Origin: Robinsoniella peoriensis
Lineage (GTDB): Bacteria; Bacillota; Clostridia; Lachnospirales; Lachnospiraceae
Strand: one strand, 5' to 3'
Length of the DNA stretch: 22,403 bases
Assembly: GCF_042680125.1 (NCBI RefSeq)
Contig: NZ_JBHTNY010000071.1
A model generated the notes under the pieces. That model saw nothing but the letters and a program-made list of their open reading frames with translations. It had not been told where the DNA came from and did not search any database. Made by a program: the position numbers and the translations under genes. Positions 15,889-22,403 of this stretch are shown one piece after another (within the stretch, counting starts at the first letter, position 1; the number at the start of each line of letters is the position of its first letter).

Positions 15889-15925
15889 AAAAACCTGGCA
15901 CATTATGAGCTGCTCATAATATGCC
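15889..15925 (-). terminator. Terminator-like hairpin in the leader of the kinase operon
   Basis: On the minus strand GGCATATTATGAG pairs with CTCATAATGTGCC (15925-15913 with 15909-15897), with a three-base loop and a T-run of five after AGG. The single non-canonical pair is G.T only on the minus strand, so the RNA is made leftwards. It ends about 35 bases before the kinase ATG, so it either stops read-through from the exporter operon or acts as an attenuator for the kinase-regulator operon. Confidence 0.55.
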
Positions 15926-16076
15926 AATCTATTTGTTTTTTTCAGTATATTTCATTTTTATTAATAATTCCAGCACTATTTTATAATTTCCAGAAACTAC
16001 AGGATAACTTATCAATCTGAGATGGTGTTACCAGACGAATAATATTTTAAGCTTATAAACCGTTTGAAAAGTTCAA

Positions 16077-16115
16077 TATAACCGGTCCTCGTTGGAAACT
16101 ATCAGACCGGTTATA
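16077..16115 (-). terminator. Hairpin downstream of the second exporter operon
   Basis: TATAACCGGTC (16077-16087) pairs perfectly with GACCGGTTATA (16105-16115) around a 17-base loop, 18 bp after the permease stop codon. The following minus-strand sequence is only moderately T-rich, so it is a weak terminator or an RNA 3'-end stabiliser. Between here and 15926 the sequence is AT-rich with no gene. Confidence 0.5.
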
Positions 16116-16132
16116 TAGACATTTATTTTCTA

Positions 16133-18454
16133 TTACTGGGCATTAACCACATTTACAATACTCAGCTTCTCAATCTTTTTCGATGGTGAAATGACTGCTA
16201 TAAATGTTGTAAGAGCAGAGGCTGCAATTGTTACCCCCAATACCAGAAACGGCGGCTGCCACTCCACTCCCCAGTTTTCAGTAACCATCATGGTAAATAC
16301 CATTTTGTGACATAACATACCTAATATACATCCTGCCAGACTTCCTACCACTGCATAAGAAGCAGCTTCTGCCCAAACCATACGCTTTAATTGTCTGGCA
16401 CTCATACCTACCGCACGCATCATTCCATATTGGTTGATACGGCTGGAAACGCTGCCATTTACTGTATTTACTATATTCAGCAGAGCTACAAAAGCAATGA
16501 CCATTAAGAATCCATACACAAATACCGACATTGACAGATAAGCTGCCTGCACATCCTGGTTCGCACTCCGTTTGTCCAGCAATGAAACCTGGGATCCCCC
16601 GGCTATTTGGCGGATTTTTTCATCCAGGTCAGAGGGGGCATTTGCATTTACCTGTACATCGATAATGGTGTAATCACTGGTTCCGGTCAACGACGTAAAC
16701 GTATTTTCTGAACAGATTACAGCCTGTTCCCCCGCTGCTCTGTCATAAGGGGCATCTGCTAAGATGCCTGCAACACGCAATGAAGTTTCACCTTTTGGTA
16801 AGTTTACGGTGATCGAATCACCCACATGCCAGTTCTGTTCCTCCGAGTATATGACCAAAACTCCGTCTCCATCCTTCGCATCTTCTATATTTCCCTCAAT
16901 CAGCTGATCTTCTACCCAGTCGAACTGATACTGTTCATGAGAGATCAGCATAGCAGTATTGACGTGATCTCTTCCGGTTACCGGAATGTTGTATGCAAAC
17001 ATACGGCCATATGTTTTTTTGACGCCATCCAATTCACTGATTTCTTTGGCCAGGTCATGCTTAATGGACGGTGCATTTTCTTCAGCCAGTATACTGATAT
17101 CCGGAGCATAAGGCCGAAGGGGATTCAGTGCATGGTTCATAAACGTGATCAAAACTGTAAAACACAGAAATAAAACAATACTGATGGCAAATGATCCGGA
17201 AAGTAAAAATGTATTCTTGCCGCTCTGGAACGCATGGTTCACCCCCATCCCGGTCTCCACATGAAAGAGACGGGTATTTGCCGCTTTTCCGGCTGCTTTC
17301 ATTCCACCTACGCTGCCAGTCAGTGCTGCCTGAGGCGAAACTCCTGCTGCTTTTTTACATGGAGTATTAGATGCCAGCATGACCGTCAGAAAACCAACAC
17401 CCGCACCCGCTAAAAGTGCAGGCACACTGATCTGAAACAGTGGCATTTCCGCAAAAAATGCTGCGTTAAAAAATTTAAGGTAAGCTGATGCCGCCCACAT
17501 CATAAGCGTACCACCCAGTAATCCAATTGGAATTCCAACTGCACACAGGCGGAGCCCTTCCAGCCTCACATAACGTTTTACCTGCTTTTTCGTCGCCCCC
17601 AGACAGCGCATCATCCCGAAAAACTGTACACGCTCCGTCACCCGCATTGTAAAGCTGCTGGAGATCATAAAAGTACCTGCACAGAGTATCAGCACAAACA
17701 AAATACCTGCTACAAGATACAACTGGTACATTCCACTGTCATTTCCCTGTCCCAGTAAACCAAGCAGCACCCGGTTCGTACCTACCTGATCATCGGACAA
17801 TCCATAATCTGTTTTTATTTCCTGTATCGCCTGGCGCATGTTGGCACCTTTTTTAAACTGGATGTAATATACCCCATACACATCACCAGCTGACAGTCTT
17901 AAAATTCCTTCTGTAGTAAGGTAAATGGCATGCCGGTCAAAAGACTTCAGGGAAACAAAATCGCTGCTGATGCCAGTAATTTTAAACTGGCGTACAGTTC
18001 CATCTGCCAGGGTAATATCTGCCGAATCACCCACTGAATATCCCAGCTTCTGCATTGCTGACCTGTCCATCATTATTTCTTCCGGAGATTCTGGAAAACG
18101 CCCTTCTGAGGCTTCCATATTCATCTCCCTGGAAATTGCCTCGTCGCCGCCGGAAATACGTACCTCCACATCTCCGGTTTTTCCGCTCTCAATTTCATAA
18201 AACCAGCCGGAAACTGCCACATCCGGTCTTTCACCAATCTGTGTAGCAATTTTAGAATCGGGGTTCATAACCGTAGCATGATAATTACCATAAGTCTTAA
18301 TCTGTTCATTCATTTGTGTCTTCACGCTCATTTCAGCCATGCCGAATACTGCCACAACTAACAGTACGGATACGGCAATACAGGTGATGGTTAAGCGATT
18401 CTTCTTTTTATGCACTTTTGCATATTCAGAAATCAATCCAAGATAGCTTTTCAC
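16133..18454 (-). CDS. FtsX-type ABC transporter permease with two FtsX domains
   Basis: A 773-residue permease: N-terminal helix near 20-40, extracytoplasmic domain about 45-240, FtsX domain one about 245-375, a further helix near 410-435, a second extracytoplasmic domain (about 440-635) and FtsX domain two about 637-773. Same exporter class as the permease at 5137-7617 but clearly diverged from it. It begins with GTG whose last bases form the stop of the ATPase gene (GTGA overlap), so it is coupled to its ATPase. Gene order (ATPase first) is the reverse of the other exporter. Probable job: exporting or displacing an envelope-active peptide or lipid; the substrate is not identifiable. Confidence 0.9.
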   Translation of the reverse strand: MKSYLGLISEYAKVHKKKNRLTITCIAVSVLLVVAVFGMAEMSVKTQMNEQIKTYGNYHATVMNPDSKIATQIGERPDVAVSGWFYEIESGKTGDVEVRISGGDEAISREMNMEASEGRFPESPEEIMMDRSAMQKLGYSVGDSADITLADGTVRQFKITGISSDFVSLKSFDRHAIYLTTEGILRLSAGDVYGVYYIQFKKGANMRQAIQEIKTDYGLSDDQVGTNRVLLGLLGQGNDSGMYQLYLVAGILFVLILCAGTFMISSSFTMRVTERVQFFGMMRCLGATKKQVKRYVRLEGLRLCAVGIPIGLLGGTLMMWAASAYLKFFNAAFFAEMPLFQISVPALLAGAGVGFLTVMLASNTPCKKAAGVSPQAALTGSVGGMKAAGKAANTRLFHVETGMGVNHAFQSGKNTFLLSGSFAISIVLFLCFTVLITFMNHALNPLRPYAPDISILAEENAPSIKHDLAKEISELDGVKKTYGRMFAYNIPVTGRDHVNTAMLISHEQYQFDWVEDQLIEGNIEDAKDGDGVLVIYSEEQNWHVGDSITVNLPKGETSLRVAGILADAPYDRAAGEQAVICSENTFTSLTGTSDYTIIDVQVNANAPSDLDEKIRQIAGGSQVSLLDKRSANQDVQAAYLSMSVFVYGFLMVIAFVALLNIVNTVNGSVSSRINQYGMMRAVGMSARQLKRMVWAEAASYAVVGSLAGCILGMLCHKMVFTMMVTENWGVEWQPPFLVLGVTIAASALTTFIAVISPSKKIEKLSIVNVVNAQ

Positions 18455-19134
18455 TCTGCATACCCCCCTAAATCAGTGAGTACCCCGTCCGATACCCGTA
18501 ATACCCGATCTGCTGTGGAAGCTATACTGCGGTTGTGGGTAATCATCAGGATCGTCTGGCTGTACCGCTTGGATGCTGACTTAAGCAGGGAAATTACTTC
18601 ACTGCTGTTTTGCGTATCCAGGTTTCCTGTTGGTTCATCAGCCAGAATCATCATCGGACGGGTAATGAGCGCCCGCCCGATGGCGACACGCTGCTGCTGT
18701 CCGCCGGATAATTGGCGGGGTAAATGATTGCGTCTTTCTTTTAAAGACAAAACCGACAGCAATTCTTCCACATAATCCTGATCCGGCTTTTTATAATCCA
18801 AAAGCAGGGGAAATATCATATTTTGTTCAACAGTTAACTCCGGAATAAGATTGAAAGCCTGAAATATAAATCCAATATTCCGCCTCCGGAAAATCGTAAG
18901 CTTTTCATCATCCATCTCCAGAATTTCCCTTCCGTCAATCTGAATACAACCAGAGGTAGGCGTGTCCAGAGCCCCAATCATATTCAGCAGTGTACTTTTT
19001 CCTGATCCGGATTCACCCACCACGGCTACAAACTGACCCTTCGGGACAGAAAAAGATACATTTTTCAGCGCCTCCACTGCAGTCTCCCCGCTCCCGTATG
19101 TTTTGTATAATTCCTTGACTTCCAATAAATTCAT
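18451..19134 (-). CDS. ABC transporter ATP-binding protein (MacB/LolD type)
   Basis: A 227-residue ATPase: Walker A GESGSGKS (40-47), signature LSGGQQQR (142-149), Walker B MMILADEPTG (161-170) and His200 of the switch. The start at 19134 is an ATG about eight bases after an AGGTGG site; an in-frame GTG at 19146 overlaps that site. It is coupled to the permease gene by a four-base overlap. The upstream region carries a good -10 (TATACT, 19193-19188) with a poor -35 and a BceR-like palindrome, suggesting activator control. Confidence 0.92.
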   Translation of the reverse strand: MNLLEVKELYKTYGSGETAVEALKNVSFSVPKGQFVAVVGESGSGKSTLLNMIGALDTPTSGCIQIDGREILEMDDEKLTIFRRRNIGFIFQAFNLIPELTVEQNMIFPLLLDYKKPDQDYVEELLSVLSLKERRNHLPRQLSGGQQQRVAIGRALITRPMMILADEPTGNLDTQNSSEVISLLKSASKRYSQTILMITHNRSIASTADRVLRVSDGVLTDLGGYAE

Positions 19135-19187
19135 TTTAAAATCCACCTTTCTAAAGCATGTTTAACAGGCTTTCATTCGATGGGTAT

Positions 19188-19240
19188 AGTATAACATAGC
19201 TACCTTGCATAGAGGTGACTCTTAGATTACACATGTGTAA
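19188..19240 (-). promoter_or_regulatory. Activator-type promoter with a BceR-like box for the second exporter
   Basis: The perfect palindrome TTACACATGTGTAA (19227-19240) matches the TNACA-N4-TGTAA consensus known for BceR-type response regulators. On the minus strand a non-consensus -35 (ACCTCT, 19216-19211) follows ten bases later, then a 17-bp spacer and TATACT (19193-19188). A box just upstream of a poor -35 is typical of an OmpR-type activated promoter. ACCT-N7-AGGT in the -35/spacer region is another possible dyad. Confidence 0.45.
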
Positions 19241-19403
19241 GATTCCTAGAGATAATATATCTTCATATAAGTCCTCAAATGCTGATATTTACTGACTTTA
19301 TATCCTCTGAGAATTACACAACATATTATAACTGGTATATATTTACACGGTGTAATGGTGTAAACTATGGTGTAAAATAACGTAGTTTTAACATTTACAC
19401 CAT
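19227..19403. repeat. Cluster of TTACAC/GTGTAA motifs next to the integrase relic
   Basis: Eight copies of the hexamer TTACAC or its complement GTGTAA fall in about 175 bp (starts at 19227, 19235, 19314, 19343, 19350, 19358, 19370, 19395). They include two perfect palindromes (19227-19240 and TTACACGGTGTAA at 19343-19355) and three exact copies of ATGGTGTAAA: 19355-19364 and 19367-19376 on the plus strand, 19394-19403 on the minus strand, the last inside the integrase 3' end. Layout suggests integrase arm-type sites or the remnant of an attachment region; otherwise no gene is present between 19147 and 19387. Confidence 0.5.
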
Positions 19404-20011
19404 TTAGGCTTCCAGAATACCAATTCTAATCTAATTTTTTCTACGCGATCAACATTTACATGGTTATAAACATCGTTAGTTATTTTTGAACTGCTGTGCC
19501 CCATTAGATATTGTATAACCTTTAACTCCATTCCATCTTCTGCTTTTCTTGTACATCCTGTGTGGCGTAATATATGCGCAGAAATTTGATCTATTCTAAG
19601 ATCAGACTTTACACTTTTATTATAGTTATTTACCAGAACTTTTAAGGCACTATTAAAATTCGCACAATTTGTTAGATTTCCCCGTTTACTGTAAAACAAG
19701 AAATCTGTATACCCATCAACTTCATATTCTTTAGGTGTATTTTTAGACCCAATTTGACATAGGTATGGTTCGATATCCGCAGTCAGATTTTGGTGGTTCT
19801 ATGCTATATTTTTAAAGTATTTTAATTGTTGATCAATATTTATTCTGTGTTTTTTCATATCGATATCGTTGATTGTTAGACCTGCAAATTCCCCGGTTCT
19901 AAACATTGTGTCTATTTAAAAAACAATTTGTAAATACATTTGATAATCATTTTCTTTAGCAAACTTTATTAATCCCTCTTCTTGATCACGTGTCTATGCA
20001 TATCTTTTTTG
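19388..20011 (-). pseudogene. Tyrosine recombinase (phage/ICE integrase), decayed
   Basis: The catalytic half of an integrase stays in one frame but is broken by three nonsense codons: TAG at 19996-19994, TAA at 19918-19916 and TAG at 19801-19799. Before and between them the frame reads TRDQEEGLIKFAKEN, MFRTGEFAGLTINDID (site of the first catalytic Arg) and HRINIDQQLKYFKN; the last 103 codons are open and carry the ISAHILRHT (His, Arg), MGHSSSKITNDVY (His, Tyr) catalytic boxes. The arm-binding N-terminal domain is missing: the frame meets the lysin relic near 20011-20018. It is a remnant of an element that once integrated here. No in-frame repair by a single frameshift is needed, only codon reversions. 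Confidence 0.8.
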
Positions 20012-20017
20012 TTAGCG

Positions 20018-21400
20018 ATGAATAACCAACCGTTCCAAAATCGTCTTCATTTGTGAAATAATAGAGACAAAATCAGGAGAGTCTCTATTCACATCGTTTA
20101 GTGGCCCAATCCTGACGCAGGTGTCCATTACATCATCGATGACACGGGCATATATCAACTGCTTCCAGAAAATCGACGTTCCTGGCACGCTGGTTCTCCT
20201 GCAAACGATTTGTATATCAGTTATGAAATCTGTGAACCCGGTACATTCAAGTATAATGGTCAATGGGAACGCATGGAAAATTATAATCCAAGCTCACCTG
20301 AAAATGTTGCATATTTCAACAATGTTTATGAAAAAGCGGTATGGCTGAGCGCTTATCTTTGCAAAAAGTATGGATGGATACCCGATAAAAACCATGTTTT
20401 ATGTCATTATGAAGTTTATCAGCGTGGAGAAGGCACTTGCCATATAGATGTAACTCATTGGTTCCCCAAGCATGGAAAATCTATGGATATATTTAGAAGT
20501 GATGTAAAACAGATGATGGAAACAGGAAATTTTAACTCTGCCCCAACATCAAAAGGAACACAGCCATCAGCTTTTGCAGGATTATCCGAATCTCAGGCAG
20601 CAGCCAAAATATTAGCACTCGCAAAGGCAGACTATCAGAAAACCGGCATACTTGCTTCTGTAACTGCTGCTCAAATGATACTGGAATCTGGATATGTGAA
20701 AACCGATTTGGCTGTTGATGCATGTAACTGCTTTGGAATGAAAACAACGCTTTCCAATAATAGTTGGAAAAACAGTACATGGGATGGAAAATCTAAGTAT
20801 ACGAAAATCACTAACGAAGAATATACTCCGGGAGTAATCTCAAAGGTTACTGCCGACTTTCGTAAATATCCCTGTATTGAAAATAGTATTTCAGATCATT
20901 CTGCTTATTTGTTGGATGCTAGGAGTGGAAACAAACTTAGATATGATGGTAATGGAAATACTGCACCACCCCCTGCTCCAGATAAGGATTTAAAGTATAA
21001 GGTGGGACAATATGTCAATTGCAGATCCTACTATAATAAAGCTGCTGATCCAGTATCTAAAGCTGTGATAAAACCACTTAGCGGAACCATTACTGCGACA
21101 AAACCAAAAAAGGCTAATCCATATCAGATTGACGGTAAATACTGGTGCAATGATGGTGATATCCGGTCTGTAGGTAAGGCATTTGAACCATATAATGTAA
21201 AAGTAAACTCTGGGGATGTATATATCCGATCTAATGCCGGTACTAATTATGCTTCAAAAGGATTTACTGGAATTGGTACATTCGGGATTGTAGAAGAAAA
21301 GAAAGATTCTCAGGGTAGGACTTGTGGATTGCTTAAGTCTTATCAGAAAAATAAAGATGGGTGGATTGCCCTGTGGCTGGATTGCGTGAAGAAGATTTAA
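20018..21400 (+). pseudogene. Phage-type bifunctional lysin (amidase + glucosaminidase + SH3b), 5' part broken
   Basis: From an ATG at 20018 one frame runs to 21400 but contains TGA at 20054-20056 and TAG at 20099-20101. After the TAG, 432 codons are open. Domains: PGRP-type N-acetylmuramoyl-L-alanine amidase (VHYIIDDTGIYQLLPENRRSWHAG; HVLCHYEVYQ; HIDVTHWFPKHGKSMD), then a GH73 glucosaminidase (SVTAAQMILESGYVK with the expected catalytic Glu; NCFGMKTTLS; DHSAYLLDA), then a proline-rich linker and two SH3-like wall-binding segments ending with VYIRSNAGTNYASKG...GWIALWL. The amidase N-terminus, including the region of the first zinc-ligand His, is shortened and interrupted. The usual tail of the glucosaminidase domain after LRY.G also seems missing, as if deleted at NGNTAPPP. 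A TTG at 20210 could start a truncated protein, but no good ribosome site precedes it. Confidence 0.75.
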
Positions 21401-21487
21401 TTGTTTTGGAGTAGAGATTAACGTCTGTTCTCCTATCTATATATATCAAGAAATAAAATAAGCTTTACTAAATAATAAAAATTTATC

Positions 21488-21516
21488 TTGACATAAGCAT
21501 TATCCTATGATATTAT
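21488..21516 (+). promoter_or_regulatory. Consensus sigma-A promoter upstream of the cold-shock gene
   Basis: TTGACA (21488-21493), exactly 17 bp, TATTAT (21511-21516). Predicted start near 21523, giving a leader of about 130 bases before the cold-shock ATG that contains the hairpin at 21547-21600. Confidence 0.75.
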
Positions 21517-21546
21517 TAAAAAGTATTTTAAATGAGATCAGGATTT

Positions 21547-21608
21547 CACATATTTTTGTAAGTCATTATTTCTTAATCTAATGATTTACAAAAATGTGTG
21601 ATTTTTTT
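21547..21608 (+). terminator. Terminator-like leader hairpin before the cold-shock gene
   Basis: A 21-bp stem (21547-21567 with 21580-21600) with two pairs that are G.U only on the plus strand, a 12-base loop and a run of seven T immediately after (21602-21608). It lies between the consensus promoter and the cold-shock gene. Either it ends a short transcript of about 85 nt, or it is an attenuator in the cold-shock mRNA leader. Confidence 0.7.
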
Positions 21609-21650
21609 ATTTTAATGAAAAGTATAATAAAATATTAGGAGGTATCTTTC

Positions 21651-21854
21651 ATGAATAAAGGTACAGTAAAATGGTTTAACTCACAAAAAGGATTTGGTTT
21701 TATCACAAACGATGAAGGAGGAGAAGATATATTTGTACATTTCTCCGGAATTGCAACAGATGGTTTCAAATCTTTAGAAGACGGACAGGCAGTTACATTT
21801 GATATTACTGATGGAAACCGTGGCGCACAGGCTATTAACGTTTATGCAGCATAA
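21651..21854 (+). CDS. Cold-shock domain protein (CspA family)
   Basis: A 67-residue single cold-shock domain with both RNA-binding motifs, KGFGFI (RNP1, residues 13-18) and DIFVHF (RNP2), and the start MNKGTVKWFNSQKG typical of the family. It binds single-stranded RNA and DNA and melts RNA secondary structure. AGGAGG lies about eight bases before the ATG. It stands alone: its own promoter and leader hairpin lie upstream, a terminator follows. Intact, unlike the integrase and lysin relics next to it. Confidence 0.95.
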   Translation: MNKGTVKWFNSQKGFGFITNDEGGEDIFVHFSGIATDGFKSLEDGQAVTFDITDGNRGAQAINVYAA

Positions 21855-21877
21855 TCTTTAAAGAAGTGTATTCAAAG

Positions 21878-21918
21878 AATAGGGTGAACAGATTAATTTC
21901 TGCTCTCCCTATTTTTTT
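21878..21918 (+). terminator. Intrinsic terminator of the cold-shock gene
   Basis: AATAGGG (21878-21884) pairs with CCCTATT (21907-21913), extended by an imperfect GAACAG/CTGCTC helix, followed by a run of T, 24 bp after the stop codon. Confidence 0.8.
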
Positions 21919-22075
21919 ACTTTTTATTCATAGTCATCTAAAAAGTCTGGAACCAATCTGCAGAACGCAAAAAGTTTTTCGTCAGTTATATTGTCAATTG
22001 CATATTTGCAACCAAATGGCAGTATTTATAAATATATTATGCCACTGTATGATAGCACAATCGAGAGGTGAAACT

Positions 22076-22294
22076 ATGTTCTTTAGAAGAATAGGTGATT
22101 TTAGAATTGATCATGATGAAACACAGGAACAAATAGCTGAATTGCTAATGTGTCAAAGAGAGGTTTACAGACGCTATGAGAAAGGTATCAGGGAAATTCC
22201 GGTGTGGGCAGCTATTAAATTAGCAGAGCATTATAACTGCAGTGTGGATTATCTTTTGGGTGTCTCGGATAAAAAGAGGCCTTTTGGGGAGTAG
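22076..22294 (+). CDS. Small Xre-family helix-turn-helix regulator
   Basis: A 72-residue protein that is essentially one Xre/Cro helix-turn-helix: RIGDFRIDHDETQEQIAELLMCQREVYRRYEKGIREIP, ending in CSVDYLLGVSD, the usual clostridial pattern. The start at 22076 is chosen because AGAGGTG precedes it by five bases; the longer upstream frame (to 21866) overlaps the cold-shock terminator and shows no protein-like character. It is probably a repressor from the same mobile element as the lysin and integrase remnants. Nothing recognisable follows between 22295 and the window end. Confidence 0.85.
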   Translation: MFFRRIGDFRIDHDETQEQIAELLMCQREVYRRYEKGIREIPVWAAIKLAEHYNCSVDYLLGVSDKKRPFGE

Positions 22295-22403
22295 AGTAAT
22301 AAATATAAAGGAGAGTTTTTATAGACTCGAGGGCGTAAATTTTTCTGTGTCTGAAAATGTATTGGAGTTCTTGAATTGAGTTAGATATGTATGTAAACTT
22401 TGT

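Noticed and set aside
19799..20101. In-frame stops in the integrase and lysin as recoded codons
   Set aside because: All three stop codons occur, both proteins also lack parts of essential domains, and neighbouring genes use standard stops; ordinary decay is simpler.
20012..20263. 83-codon minus-strand open frame
   Set aside because: Antisense to the amidase domain of the lysin relic, whose plus-strand reading has clear family motifs.
21927..22030. Minus-strand frame ending NITDEKLFAFCRLVPDFLDDYE
   Set aside because: About 34 codons, no ATG, antisense to the leader of the Xre gene; possibly the end of a deleted gene but not supportable alone.

Overview
The window looks like the chromosome of a low-GC Gram-positive anaerobe of the class Clostridia, most likely a Lachnospiraceae-type gut bacterium. 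This is inferred from the gene families (EFR1-type flavodoxin/ferredoxin, VanZ-like protein, MacB/FtsX exporters next to two-component systems, SRAP protein, clostridial-type phage lysin), strong AGGAGG ribosome binding sites and consensus sigma-A promoters. No rRNA, tRNA or CRISPR array was seen.

Layout. (1) 1-3484: a family-4 glycosidase gene and a divergent AraC regulator, bracketed by copies of an unusual repeat. One copy is cut by the left edge (1-96); two complete 380-bp copies lie head to head at 2597-2976 and 3105-3484. The two full copies fold into the same branched hairpin while their stem sequences differ by compensating changes, so they look like a structured RNA family. This is the strongest unexplained signal in the window. 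(2) 3559-4379: a small protein translationally coupled to an SRAP (HMCES/YedK) DNA-protein crosslink protein. (3) 4419-10566, minus strand: vanZ-like gene, OmpR-type response regulator, sensor kinase, then an FtsX-type permease and its ATPase, arranged like a peptide-sensing/detoxification module. (4) 10884-13080: an EFR1 flavodoxin/ferredoxin and a ferredoxin-nitroreductase, divergent from a TetR-type regulator, with one palindromic operator between two overlapping promoters. (5) 13125-15855: a 45-codon remnant of a 2'-5' RNA ligase-like gene, then a minus-strand operon of a uridine-kinase-like protein, a LytTR response regulator and a GHKL sensor kinase. (6) 16133-19134: a second FtsX-type ABC exporter with a BceR-like box in front. 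(7) 19227-22403: remains of a mobile element or prophage: a cluster of TTACAC/GTGTAA motifs, an integrase with three nonsense codons, a phage-type lysin with two nonsense codons, an intact cold-shock gene behind a promoter plus terminator-like leader hairpin, and a small Xre regulator.

Working together: regions 3, 5 and 6 form an envelope-stress or peptide-sensing island (two two-component systems, two exporters). Region 4 is a self-contained repressor-controlled redox module. Region 1 is a uronide or galactoside utilisation pair embedded in repeats. Region 7 is a decayed mobile element.
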